Shown piece after piece: positions 37,154-46,821 of a DNA stretch of 64,000 bases. Made by a program: the position numbers and the translations under genes. The number at the start of each line of letters is the position of its first letter. Positions within the stretch are counted from its first letter, which is position 1. Source of the stretch: Gammaproteobacteria bacterium. Its GTDB lineage: Bacteria > Pseudomonadota > Gammaproteobacteria > GRL18. The stretch is from assembly GCA_016744375.1 (NCBI GenBank), contig JADGEM010000006.1:31564-95563 (forward strand), written 5' to 3'. Under the pieces are notes generated by a model. The model saw nothing but the letters and a program-made list of their open reading frames with translations, was not told where the DNA came from and searched no databases.

Positions 37154-38263
37154 TTAATCACTCGCCCCCTGCTCTGCTTCATAACGTAAAGCCAGTCCGA
37201 TTGCATCAAAACAATGCGCCTGTAGTTCACGACTCATGGGTTTCGTAATATCAAGACGTTGGTTAAAATCTAAAACTTCGACTTTAATTCCCAACATATC
37301 ATGAATATATTCAAGTACTCCAGGTACTTCCTTTGGAGCGGGTGCAAATATAATTTTGGCCACAGGTCGTTGATTAAAGTGACTGATGTAATAATCTAAT
37401 GAACGCTGAATTTCCAAAATTACTTCATCTACGATCAATTTACCCTGCTCATTAAGCTCGGCGTGATGCTGTTCCTCATGAACTTCGTTATTATCTTTAT
37501 GAGGCAGCCTATCAGTGATTGCTTCCGCACTCAAATCAACATCATCTATCTCATCAATGGAAAGCTCAATCTCCTCTTCCTCATCAAGACCTGAAACCAG
37601 AACCTGAGTCAACCGATTAATGCCAAAATCAATTTTTCGAGTCAAAAAAAGAGTCCCATTTCGGGTAATAGTTAGCAAGCCGTTGTCTTCATTAAAACGC
37701 AGCATCACAATACCATCTTTATCCTCAGGCAAAATAGAGGCAATATTTCGTTGTGTCAGCTCATAAACATCAATGGATTGAATATCCAGATTGGCTTGTT
37801 TTAATTGTTTAACACGATTTTCAATGATAGTTTTTTGTGAAGCGACCACATACATCAATTGAGTGCGGCCGGATTGCTGTCCGGGAATATCAAAAACATC
37901 AATCACGGCATCATCTATATGATAGGACAACTGGTCTTTTATGCGCCAGCGAACCGCCTGTTTCAATTCGGTAGATTCAACCTTGGGTGCATCGATCAGA
38001 AGCAATTCATAGGCAGCCATTTCAATAGAAGAATTACAGAAAAAATGGCTGGTAGGGAACTTTTGAGATAATTTTGCTAATGCCTGATCTTGCTCTGCCT
38101 CAGAACCACTATCCAGAGATTCAAAAGCGCATTGTTTTAATTTTGGTTTTTCTGCAGATTTATCCGCATGCAGAATATGTGCAATAGCCACGCGGCTTGA
38201 TCGAAAATCAACACCAATCAAGCCCTTTTTATTCTTTTTTTTATTAAAAAAAGGGAATTGCAT
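37154..38263 (-). CDS. mshI: MshI, PilM-like cytoplasmic pilus assembly protein
   Basis: A 369-residue actin-like protein with I-G-V-D-F-R-S-S at the N-terminus (a phosphate-1-type strand) and a late F-A-P-A-P-K-E-V segment. An acidic insert (about 195-260) follows the G-T-L-F-L-T-R core. It should recruit the N-terminus of the PilN-like protein to the membrane platform. The longer frame uses a TTG at 38269, and the ATG at 38263 is preferred. It heads the msh unit, followed by the PilN-like gene after 3 nt. Confidence 0.88.
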   Translation of the reverse strand: MQFPFFNKKKNKKGLIGVDFRSSRVAIAHILHADKSAEKPKLKQCAFESLDSGSEAEQDQALAKLSQKFPTSHFFCNSSIEMAAYELLLIDAPKVESTELKQAVRWRIKDQLSYHIDDAVIDVFDIPGQQSGRTQLMYVVASQKTIIENRVKQLKQANLDIQSIDVYELTQRNIASILPEDKDGIVMLRFNEDNGLLTITRNGTLFLTRKIDFGINRLTQVLVSGLDEEEEIELSIDEIDDVDLSAEAITDRLPHKDNNEVHEEQHHAELNEQGKLIVDEVILEIQRSLDYYISHFNQRPVAKIIFAPAPKEVPGVLEYIHDMLGIKVEVLDFNQRLDITKPMSRELQAHCFDAIGLALRYEAEQGASD

Positions 38264-38342
38264 TATCAACCCATTTTAAATTATTTTTTCTAAGCTCGTT
38301 AAGAAATAGAAAGCATGGACTCACCTATTTCCCCCTTTATAA

Positions 38343-39221
38343 CTATGACAAATAATTTAGAAAAATGCCAATAAATATGAACATTCCAAGCCAATGATTA
38401 TTTAAAAAAGCCTGAAAACAGCGTTTCTCCTCTCGATCACGAATCAAATACTGTTGATAAATAGAAAAGATGACCGAAATACTGATCCCAAGATAGAAAA
38501 AAGGACCACCTTGAACAATCCAGGCAACACTAAACATACCAAGCGTAAAAAGTATTTGTAGCAACCCGATAATAATTTTATCGTTGTCAGCAAAAATAAT
38601 GGCCGTTGATTTGACCCCTACTTTTAAATCTTCTCTTCGATCAGCCATTGCATACATCGTGTCATAACTCACAATCCAGAGAATTGTCACCGAATACAAA
38701 ATCCAGGCAACACCGGGGATATCATTTAATTGCGCAGCAAATGCCATTGGTATCGCCCAGCTGAAAGCCAGCCCCAGAAAAATTTGCGGATAATGTGTAT
38801 ATCGCTTCATAAATGGGTAAACTGAAGCCAGCAACAGTGCCACAAGACTTAAGAAAATAGCGTACCAATTCAAAAACAGGACCAGGATAAAAGCCGTTGA
38901 AATACCAATAGCAAATAACCATAAAGCTTCCCGAGGTGAAACCAGACCAGAAGTAATGGGGCGGTTTTTGGTTCGCTCAATATGTTTATCAATATTACGA
39001 TCAGCATAATCATTAATCACACAGCCAGCTGAACGCATCACAAACACACCCAGAGCAAAGACAATGATATTGACTAATGATGGAATCCCCTCAGCTGCAA
39101 TCCATAATGCCCAGAAGGTCGGCCACAATAGCAGCCAGGTACCAATGGGACGATCCATTCTCATTAATAAATAATATTGGTGCAGGCGTTCTTTGGTCAA
39201 AAACGCTGTTGAAAAAAACAT
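38343..39221 (-). CDS. ubiA: 4-hydroxybenzoate polyprenyltransferase
   Basis: A membrane prenyltransferase of ubiquinone synthesis. Both Asp-rich prenyl-diphosphate motifs are visible: NDYADRNIDKH (first) and the second in D-R-R-E-D-L-K-V-G-V-K-S. Eight to nine helices and 292 residues from the ATG at 39221 match E. coli UbiA. A TTG at 39242 is a less likely start. ubiC lies immediately upstream on the same strand, as in many gammaproteobacteria. Confidence 0.95.
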   Translation of the reverse strand: MFFSTAFLTKERLHQYYLLMRMDRPIGTWLLLWPTFWALWIAAEGIPSLVNIIVFALGVFVMRSAGCVINDYADRNIDKHIERTKNRPITSGLVSPREALWLFAIGISTAFILVLFLNWYAIFLSLVALLLASVYPFMKRYTHYPQIFLGLAFSWAIPMAFAAQLNDIPGVAWILYSVTILWIVSYDTMYAMADRREDLKVGVKSTAIIFADNDKIIIGLLQILFTLGMFSVAWIVQGGPFFYLGISISVIFSIYQQYLIRDREEKRCFQAFLNNHWLGMFIFIGIFLNYLS

Positions 39222-39289
39222 AGTTCTAGGCCTGGTTATCAATAATAGAGTGATTGATTAAATCTTTAACGAGCAGCTAATCAGCGTCT

Positions 39290-39934
39290 CTAGATTTTAA
39301 CACTCGTCAGCACAGGAGGATAGGGATGATTATGCGGGTGTGTATTCGCTGATGCCATCGACAAGAGTTCGGGAAGAAAGACTTCAGCCACCAATAAAGG
39401 TTTGTGTCCCAGACGAAAAATGGAACGCCTTGCCCAGATACCAGACAAGCTATCACCACTTATACGGCTGACAGCACTATCAAACAATTGGTGTCCACTA
39501 TTCAACACAGCCACTTCCATCGTATCTCTTTGTAAATTCGGCTGAGCAAACAAAAATTCACCTAAAGGTCGATTGCCCAGATGACTCAATTGCCGCTGCG
39601 GCCCTGTTAAGGTTTTAATAGGGATAACGGTTCGAGCAAAAATAACCGGCGTTTCCCCGCAATAGAGTAAAACTTCACGTATCAACGCATAACGACGACT
39701 ATGGAGTTTCAGCCTCTGTACTTCATCATTGGATGGAATTGCCATTCCCTGGCGCAGCAGCTTAACAGAAAAACACCCCATATCATTAGATTGGCAATGT
39801 TTTTTTATTCTTAAGGTTAAAGAAGCACTATCAACCAGCCACTCTCTGGTTCTGTCCTGCATATGCAAAATTGAAGCATAGTCAACAGCAACCCAATGCG
39901 GGATCCGTTTAAAGTGTTGAATAAAGGCTGGCAT
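39290..39934 (-). CDS. ubiC: Chorismate pyruvate-lyase
   Basis: Removes pyruvate from chorismate to give 4-hydroxybenzoate, the first committed ubiquinone step. The 214-residue product has D-S-x-S-L-T, R-E-V-L-L-Y-C-G (the central R-E-V strand), the A-R-T-V-I-P segment and L-G-x-x-P-L-G-E-F-L-F of UbiC. The gene is 48 nt from ubiA and feeds it. Confidence 0.93.
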   Translation of the reverse strand: MPAFIQHFKRIPHWVAVDYASILHMQDRTREWLVDSASLTLRIKKHCQSNDMGCFSVKLLRQGMAIPSNDEVQRLKLHSRRYALIREVLLYCGETPVIFARTVIPIKTLTGPQRQLSHLGNRPLGEFLFAQPNLQRDTMEVAVLNSGHQLFDSAVSRISGDSLSGIWARRSIFRLGHKPLLVAEVFLPELLSMASANTHPHNHPYPPVLTSVKI

Positions 39935-39996
39935 GCAATAAGAAACGGTTTCGCTGGTAATTGATTAAAAGTGGATACTCATATTAACATAAAGCC

Positions 39997-41124
39997 CTAG
40001 CGCTGAAAACTGATAGACTTGATTTCTGATAATGAATGATCAAATGAGCCAGAAGCTGTTTTTCCAATAATTCGCGTATAGGGCTTCGACATGACTTCCA
40101 TTTTAATTTCTTTGGTCTTCAATTTAACCGCAACCAGCAGTTGATTCTTTCCTGTCGAACGAACTTTAATACTCTGGATTTCATCAAAGGGTATTTTTTC
40201 CTTATCACTAAAGATAAAAATCTCTCCCTGGCTTTTTTGACTGCCTTTAGCACTAGCCAGCGTATTACGCTGTAAGGTCATTTTCTTCTTATTAACAAAA
40301 TCAACCTGTATGCCTGCGAGTTGAGGAGCCTTCTTATCTTTTTCAGCTATTTTTACATTGTCTTTATGGGGAAGAATTTTTTTCTGTGGTAGTTGATGGG
40401 AGAGATCCAGTTCAATCACAGGCACTTCATTCTTTTTTTGAAGTGATTTTTTTTGTTTTGGCTTCTCACTCTCTAAAGGCTTTGCACTCGTTACTTTTTT
40501 ATTTTTTACAATTTTTTTCCCAACCTCTTTAAGCAGTATCGTTGAGTTGAAGAATTCAATTTGTTTAATATCCTCTAATGATTTACTAAATCGTCCAATT
40601 TTGGCTGCCCCCGATATGACAGGGAAGGGTTTATCCATTTTTTTTACTTCTTCATAGCCATCATCCATGATAAAGCGAACCTGCAAGTCAGCTTTGCCGT
40701 ATTGGTGAATAATTTTAATCTTCTGAACCCTTAATAAATCAACCTTTATGCCATCAGAGAGGATCAGTTCCGGTACCTCCGTCGTTTCACCATTAAGAGA
40801 ACTTCTTAACGTAGCAGTGTCCAGCTCCAGTTGTGTGGTTGTCAATAGAGAGAGCAAAACATAAGCCTTATTATTTTTTTTTGCTTTTTTTGAAGTTTTT
40901 ATTGCTTGAATTGTATTTGAGGAAGTGCGCTTGTTTCTATATTTCTTTCTGGATGGCGTGTCATTGAGCCAATTCAGACGCTCACTGCTTTCTCCTCTTG
41001 AACAAGGTTCATCAGAAAATTTAATTTCACCAATTTTATTTTCGCACCGATAAACCTGAGCTTGCACTGAATAACTCAGTCCTAAAACAAAAAGAAAAAC
41101 TAAGCCTACAAATTGTTTATACAT
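39997..41124 (-). CDS. Exported DUF4124-domain protein with a duplicated beta-rich segment
   Basis: A 375-residue protein from the ATG at 41124. A signal peptide (through about QAQ) leads into a DUF4124 domain: V-Y-R-C-E, K-F-S-D-E-P-C. The rest is Lys-rich linker plus two similar segments of about 90 residues (roughly residues 104-191 and 287-373). Both end in S-G-x-A/A-S-G-x-F-x-x-S-L-x-D/E-I-K-x-I-x-F. The gene overlaps the recG stop by 8 nt, so the two are likely co-transcribed. Function is unknown. Confidence 0.8.
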   Translation of the reverse strand: MYKQFVGLVFLFVLGLSYSVQAQVYRCENKIGEIKFSDEPCSRGESSERLNWLNDTPSRKKYRNKRTSSNTIQAIKTSKKAKKNNKAYVLLSLLTTTQLELDTATLRSSLNGETTEVPELILSDGIKVDLLRVQKIKIIHQYGKADLQVRFIMDDGYEEVKKMDKPFPVISGAAKIGRFSKSLEDIKQIEFFNSTILLKEVGKKIVKNKKVTSAKPLESEKPKQKKSLQKKNEVPVIELDLSHQLPQKKILPHKDNVKIAEKDKKAPQLAGIQVDFVNKKKMTLQRNTLASAKGSQKSQGEIFIFSDKEKIPFDEIQSIKVRSTGKNQLLVAVKLKTKEIKMEVMSKPYTRIIGKTASGSFDHSLSEIKSISFQR

Positions 41125-43288
41125 TCTGATAATCCATTTTTTTCCCAATCCATCGCTTAATCAGCGGCTCAACTGTTTCAGGATAATCATTAATCAGTGT
41201 TTGAGCAAGCTCATTCACTTTGGGGATAAGAAGTTGATCACGTATTATATCTGCAATTTTCATTTCAGCCAGCCCGGTTTGCCGCGTGCCCAGAACTTCT
41301 CCCGGTCCTCTGAGCGCCAGATCTTTGCATGCAACCTCAAAACCATCATTGGTTTCTCTCAAGGTCATCAGACGAGCTTTACCATTTCTGGATAATGGCT
41401 TGCCATACATTAAAACACAGGCACTGCTTTGACTTCCACGTCCCACTCGACCTCTGAGTTGATGCAATTGAGATAAGCCCAGGCGCTCTGCATTTTCAAT
41501 AATCATCAAGCTGGCATTGGGTACATCAACACCCACTTCTATGACTGTTGTGGCAATTAATAAGACTATATCCCCAGCTTTAAAAGATTGCATCACCAAT
41601 TTTTTTTCATCAGCTTTCATTCGCCCATGAACCAGACCTATGGATAAATCAGGCAATTGCTTACTTAGAAATTCATGGGTATGTTCTGCTGCCTGGCACT
41701 GTAGTACTTCTGATTCTTCAATCAGGGTGCATACCCAATAGGCCTGGCGGCCATTTAAACAAGCCTGATGCACCCGCTGTAAAACTGCTTCACGCCGCTG
41801 TTCACTTAAGACAACCGTTTCAACCGGTGTCCGACCCGGCGGCAGCTCATCAATAATTGAACAATCCAGATCGGCATAAGCCGTCATCGCCAGAGTTCGC
41901 GGGATCGGTGTGGCAGTCATAATAAGCTGGTGAGGGTAAAAGGCTTCGTACTCTTGATCCGGCTGAAGCTTCTGGCCCTTTTGCAAAAGGGCCAATCGCT
42001 GATGCACACCAAAACGATGCTGTTCATCAATAATGGCCAGCCCTAAATGATTGAAAACTACTTCTGTCTGAAACAGAGCATGCGTTCCTACAATCATATG
42101 TGCCGAACCATCAGCAATACTTTTAAGCGCTTCTCTGCGCTGCTTCACTTTACTTTTGCCGCTCAGCCAGGCCACATTTAAGCCCATGGGCTCAAGCCAT
42201 TGTTGAAAATTGTTTCGGTGTTGTTCTGCCAGTAATTCAGTGGGTGCCATCAATGCAGCCTGAAAGCCGTTTTCAATGGCATATAATGCCGCAACAGCAG
42301 CGACAACCGTCTTACCTGAGCCGACATCTCCCTGAACAAGACGCTGCATAGGATGTACTTGTTGAACATCAGCTACAATATCAGCAATGACTCGTGACTG
42401 CGCCTGGGTCAACTTAAAAGGCAGTTGTTCAACAAATAACTGGCTGTATCGAAGTTTTGGCTGCTTAGAAAGCATTTGAAAAGCCTGTGCAAAATGTTGT
42501 CTCTGTTTCTGATAGGCGCATTTCATACTCAATTGGTGTGCCAGCAGTTCTTCAAAAACAAGACTTTTACGGTAAGGATTATCGCCGTCAACCAGTTCAA
42601 AAACAGGACAGTCCGGCGGTGGGGCATGCAAATAGATTAATGCCTGCAATAATGCTGGAAGCTGTAGTTCCTGACGTATTGGACCAGGTAAGAAATCATG
42701 GACCAGCGCTTCACCTATGCTCAGATGATCTTGCTTCAAATATTCAATCACTTGCCCGATTGCATTTCGCAAGGCCAGCTGTGATAAGCCGTCAGTGGCC
42801 GGATAAATTGGGGTCAGTGTTTCATCAACCGCAATTAATTGGTGTGGCTCTATAATCCGATACTCTGGATGAATCATTTCAAAAGCATGACGACCTCTTT
42901 TGACCTCACCAAAACACCGGAGCCACTTACCCTGTTCCAGAGCACGAGTTAGACCCGCTACCTGCTGCTTATTAAAATGAAAAAATCGCAGGTTAATCAC
43001 GCCACTGCTATCATTAATAACACAATTGAGCATAGCCCGCCGTACATATTGGGTTTTACACTGAATCAACTCCCCTGTCACCAGAGCACTCTCACCAACA
43101 CGCATGCCTGAAATGGACACAACACGAGTTTTATCCTGATATTTTATCGGCAGGTGAAACAAGAGATCATTGAGTGTATGCAGAGAAAGCCGGGCAAATC
43201 GCTCAAGCATCTTTTCACCGACCCCTTTGAGGACGATGATAGACTGCTCAAGCCAAGCCTCATCTGCAGGTATTTTTTTAGATGTCAT
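41117..43288 (-). CDS. recG: ATP-dependent DNA helicase RecG
   Basis: Processes stalled forks and Holliday junctions. From the ATG at 43288 the product is 723 residues. An OB-like wedge domain (about 55-145) precedes Walker A GDVGSGKT (320-327), the DEQH box (IIDEQHRFGVHQR), TATPIPRT and the C-terminal L-R-G-R-V-G-R-G helicase motif VI. The longer frame uses a TTG at 43300. It shares a minus-strand run with ubiC and ubiA. Confidence 0.97.
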   Translation of the reverse strand: MTSKKIPADEAWLEQSIIVLKGVGEKMLERFARLSLHTLNDLLFHLPIKYQDKTRVVSISGMRVGESALVTGELIQCKTQYVRRAMLNCVINDSSGVINLRFFHFNKQQVAGLTRALEQGKWLRCFGEVKRGRHAFEMIHPEYRIIEPHQLIAVDETLTPIYPATDGLSQLALRNAIGQVIEYLKQDHLSIGEALVHDFLPGPIRQELQLPALLQALIYLHAPPPDCPVFELVDGDNPYRKSLVFEELLAHQLSMKCAYQKQRQHFAQAFQMLSKQPKLRYSQLFVEQLPFKLTQAQSRVIADIVADVQQVHPMQRLVQGDVGSGKTVVAAVAALYAIENGFQAALMAPTELLAEQHRNNFQQWLEPMGLNVAWLSGKSKVKQRREALKSIADGSAHMIVGTHALFQTEVVFNHLGLAIIDEQHRFGVHQRLALLQKGQKLQPDQEYEAFYPHQLIMTATPIPRTLAMTAYADLDCSIIDELPPGRTPVETVVLSEQRREAVLQRVHQACLNGRQAYWVCTLIEESEVLQCQAAEHTHEFLSKQLPDLSIGLVHGRMKADEKKLVMQSFKAGDIVLLIATTVIEVGVDVPNASLMIIENAERLGLSQLHQLRGRVGRGSQSSACVLMYGKPLSRNGKARLMTLRETNDGFEVACKDLALRGPGEVLGTRQTGLAEMKIADIIRDQLLIPKVNELAQTLINDYPETVEPLIKRWIGKKMDYQNV

Positions 43289-43333
43289 CACGGCATCCAA
43301 ATTCAGTGGTATAGAAGAGTGGCTAAGAAGGAA

Positions 43334-43900
43334 TTAATAATTATGTACATTTCCCTGAGAAAATGACTGGTATACCACTAATACAGTTTTCTCTCCCTGT
43401 TCATTAATTTTGAATTTTTTATAAACCCCATTTTGTTCCATGACAACACGGCAACTCATTTTATCTTTATAGCTGACACAGATTTCACCTTTATCATTGA
43501 CCATCCATTTTGAAGTAAATTTATGGCCACTCTGCATACCTCTCATTGTGCCATCAGGATCGACATAAACAATCATTTTTAACTTTCTGGATGGAATCAC
43601 TGCAACATAGGTATTCCCGGAAAACAGCTTAATCAACTCCTCTGAAGAGAGTGTACGCTCAGCACAGGCCTGTGACACATATGAAACAACATCTGAATTT
43701 GAACAGGCAGAACAGGCATTAGAGTAGGTTTTTGTTGTACTATCCTGACTTAGACCGCACACAGGACGATAGTCTCTGGTACAGACCATTGGGCGTTCAT
43801 CTGGACAGAGCACTTTTTTTTCGGAGCTATTGGCTTCACTCGCTATGCCATTTGAAATGCTCAATAAAATACCGATTAATGCAGTCATTAATATTTTCAT
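43334..43900 (-). CDS. Secreted protein with a Kazal-type domain and a beta-rich C-terminal domain
   Basis: A 188-residue exported protein. The signal peptide is about 1-20. Residues 31-75 form a Kazal-like fold: six cysteines spaced as in Kazal inhibitors, with V-C-T-R-D-Y-R-P-V-C-G and T-Y-S-N-A-C-S-A-C-S. Residues 80-185 resemble a DUF995/calycin-like beta domain (Y-V-A-V-I-P, G-T-M-R-G-M-Q, W-M-V-N-D-K-G-E-I-C-V-S-Y, M-S-C-R-V-V). Protease inhibition is plausible but not demonstrated; bacterial Kazal domains are uncommon. It sits between recG and spoT on the minus strand. Confidence 0.82.
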   Translation of the reverse strand: MKILMTALIGILLSISNGIASEANSSEKKVLCPDERPMVCTRDYRPVCGLSQDSTTKTYSNACSACSNSDVVSYVSQACAERTLSSEELIKLFSGNTYVAVIPSRKLKMIVYVDPDGTMRGMQSGHKFTSKWMVNDKGEICVSYKDKMSCRVVMEQNGVYKKFKINEQGEKTVLVVYQSFSQGNVHNY

Positions 43901-44113
43901 TATCTAATATCCACTTATTAAAATAGCTTCTGTTCTTCTGATTCTATACAACAAACGTACAACTATCAAAAATATTTTATATCTAATGAATAAAATATAA
44001 ACAATTTTTTGATATATTAGATTAATTCATATTTTTTAATAACGACTTTACTACCAAGGCAGAAATTTGGCAGTACGTGTTGCTGTGAAAACCATTTAGG
44101 GGCGAAGAATGGC

Positions 44114-46228
44114 TTACAGCCGTGTCAAAGTTGCAACGATACCTAACAATCTCAGATTTCGCATAATATCGGCCAGGTGGGTTCTATCCCGGACTGAAAG
44201 GGTAAAATCGAGGGAATACAGCTGATCTTCACGATCGGCAGTCACAACATGCTCAATATTAGCTTCACTGTCTGCTATTGCTGAAGCAATTGTAGCCAGA
44301 ACGCCTTTACGGTGTTCAACGACAACTCTTAAAGCAACACTGAACTCTGTATTAATATCATCGCTCCATTCAACATCAATCCATTTCTGCATTTGTTTTT
44401 GGGCATCTTTAGCATTTTTGCAAGATTTAGTATGAATAACAATACCACGTCCGGAGCTGATATAACCGACAATTGGGTCTCCTGGAATAGGATGACAGCA
44501 ACGCCCATAATGGATCACCATACCCTCCGTCCCTCTGATATCCAGAGAGATTCCACTTTCTTTGCGTGCCTTTTCCATAGCATCACATTGCTCCGGCAAT
44601 AAATGACGGACGACAAGTTGAGGTATTCGATTTCCCAGACCCACTTCATACAGTAATTCATTAAATGACTTCAGATCATAATCTTTAATAACCCGATCAA
44701 TGCGGCTCTGAGAAAGATCCTGAACAGACAATTTAAGATTGCCAAGACACTTGTTCAACAGACGAGTACCCAAAGCAATGGATTCATCTCGTTGTAAGTT
44801 TTTCAGCATATTACGAATATTGCTGCGGGCCTTAGCAGTAAAAACAAAGTTCAGCCAGGAAGGATTTGGTGATGCACCGGGTGCAGTAATAATTTCAATG
44901 GTCTGACCATTTTTTAATTGTGTACTCAAAGGGGCATGTTGCTGATTAATCTTCCCTGCAATACAGGCATTGCCGACATGAGTATGAACAGCATAGGCAA
45001 AATCAACGATAGATGCCCCTCTTGGGAGCTCCATTATTTGCCCCTTTGGAGTGAAAACATATACTTCAGATGGGAACAAATCCACTTTTACACTTTCTAA
45101 AAACTCAATGGAATCACCAGCATTTTGCTGTAAATCCAATAAGCTTTTTAACCATTCTCTGGCTTTTGCCTTAGCAATAACCCCGCCATTGTTTTCACCT
45201 TCCTTATACCCCCAATGCGCAGCAATACCATTTTCAGCCACGCGGTGCATATCTTTAGTCCGCAATTGAACTTCAATCGGCATGCCAAAAGGGCTGAACA
45301 GGATGGTATGCAGTGACTGATATCCATTGACCTTCGGGATAGCAATATAATCTTTGAATTTTCCAGGAACCGGTTTATACAGAGCATGCACGGCACCTAA
45401 TGATCGATAACAACTATCGACACTGTCAACCACAATTCGAAAAGCATAGACATCATACACTTCAGCAAAAGGCAGGTTTTTAGTCTGCATTTTCCGATAA
45501 ATGCTGTAGAGGTGTTTTTCTCTCCCCAAAACATCACATTGAATACCCTCATGGGATAAACGATTTTCCAGAGCAACCTGAATTTTCTGCACAATGGCTT
45601 TTCTATTACCCCGAACCTTCATAATTGAATCTTTCAGGACACGGTAACGCATGGGATAATAAGCTTTAAAACCTAAATCCTCTAACTCATGGCGCAATAC
45701 ATTCATACCCAGACGGTTGGCAATCGGGGCATAGACTTCCAGGGTTTCTGCTGCAATACGACGCGCTTTTTCAGGTCGCATGATACCCAGAGTTCGCATA
45801 TTATGGAGTCGATCAGCCAGTTTGATCAAAATGACACGGATATCCTTGACCATGGCCAGAATCATTTTTCGAAAGCTTTCAGCTTTAGCTTCCTGCTTAT
45901 TATCAAAATGAATGAGATCCAGTTTCGTCACACCATCAACAATCTCAGCGACTTCTTCACCAAATTTTTTGGCAATTTGTTCTTTGTGGGTTTCAGTATC
46001 TTCGATAACATCGTGCAGAATAGCAGCAATCAGGGATTTCTCATCCATACGCATTTCTGCAAGGATTCGGGCAACCGCAATCGGGTGATAAATATAGGGC
46101 TCACCCGTCATCCGAGTTTGACCTTCGTGAGCCTCAGCACCGAATAAATAGGCATGATACACCGCACTCACCTTATCATCATCCAGATAAGTGTTCAGCA
46201 TGGCGCATAGATCACTGATTAGAAACAA
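44114..46228 (-). CDS. spoT: Bifunctional (p)ppGpp synthetase/hydrolase SpoT
   Basis: Controls (p)ppGpp in the stringent response. The 704-residue product has an intact HD hydrolase domain (H72-D73 in LHDVIEDT), a synthetase domain with V-Y-A-F-R-I and NGYQSLHT, then TGS (G-A-S-I-V-D-F-A-Y-A-V-H-T) and a C-terminal ACT domain. Both activities look complete. The reading frame begins at a TTG (46228), and the residue numbering then matches E. coli SpoT exactly at H72-D73. An ATG lies nine codons later. gmk and rpoZ lie upstream in the usual order. Confidence 0.95.
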   Translation of the reverse strand: MFLISDLCAMLNTYLDDDKVSAVYHAYLFGAEAHEGQTRMTGEPYIYHPIAVARILAEMRMDEKSLIAAILHDVIEDTETHKEQIAKKFGEEVAEIVDGVTKLDLIHFDNKQEAKAESFRKMILAMVKDIRVILIKLADRLHNMRTLGIMRPEKARRIAAETLEVYAPIANRLGMNVLRHELEDLGFKAYYPMRYRVLKDSIMKVRGNRKAIVQKIQVALENRLSHEGIQCDVLGREKHLYSIYRKMQTKNLPFAEVYDVYAFRIVVDSVDSCYRSLGAVHALYKPVPGKFKDYIAIPKVNGYQSLHTILFSPFGMPIEVQLRTKDMHRVAENGIAAHWGYKEGENNGGVIAKAKAREWLKSLLDLQQNAGDSIEFLESVKVDLFPSEVYVFTPKGQIMELPRGASIVDFAYAVHTHVGNACIAGKINQQHAPLSTQLKNGQTIEIITAPGASPNPSWLNFVFTAKARSNIRNMLKNLQRDESIALGTRLLNKCLGNLKLSVQDLSQSRIDRVIKDYDLKSFNELLYEVGLGNRIPQLVVRHLLPEQCDAMEKARKESGISLDIRGTEGMVIHYGRCCHPIPGDPIVGYISSGRGIVIHTKSCKNAKDAQKQMQKWIDVEWSDDINTEFSVALRVVVEHRKGVLATIASAIADSEANIEHVVTADREDQLYSLDFTLSVRDRTHLADIMRNLRLLGIVATLTRL

Positions 46229-46359
46229 AAGGAGGAATCCCTGTCAGAATCACTTCCCATCATTCCTTATAGTGTGTTGAGTACATTCAGGGAGAAATGG
46301 AAAGCAGGTGAGAAGTTGAACCTAAATAAATTATAACCTCAAAATATATCCTGGAAGCT

Positions 46360-46632
46360 TTACTCTTCGCTAACCATTTCCTGACCGGCTTCCTCGACAG
46401 ATGTTAGAGAAGCACCCATGTGAGCCATAGCAGAGACTTCGTTTAGAATCTCCGGGCCAATTTTACCTTCTGCAATCTCTCTTAATGCGATTACAGTAGG
46501 TTTATCATTTTCTGCTTCAACCAGGGGATCCTGACCATTGGCAATCTGGCGAGCACGTTTGGTTGCAACCATTACTAATTCAAAACGATTTTCTACATTA
46601 TCAAGACAATCTTCAACTGTCACTCGTGCCAT
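46360..46632 (-). CDS. rpoZ: RNA polymerase omega subunit
   Basis: A 90-residue protein with the omega signature A-R-V-T-V-E-D-C-L, then [13 protein letters not shown], and [13 protein letters not shown]. It promotes core RNA polymerase assembly. It sits between gmk and spoT, the conserved gammaproteobacterial order, though gaps on both sides are over 100 nt. Confidence 0.97.
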   Translation of the reverse strand: MARVTVEDCLDNVENRFELVMVATKRARQIANGQDPLVEAENDKPTVIALREIAEGKIGPEILNEVSAMAHMGASLTSVEEAGQEMVSEE

Positions 46633-46821
46633 TGGTGTTATACCCCTGAATCTTTAACTTATGTAACGTGTTTTTAACACAGGCTTTACATAAGAGATAT
46701 TAAATATACGAAAGAGAACTCGACATTCTACTAAAATATGTTTACTGGCACAAGAAAAACGTGTTTCCCAAATAGCTATATTTCAAAAAATATAGCGCAA
46801 AGATGAATTAATCAAATTGTC

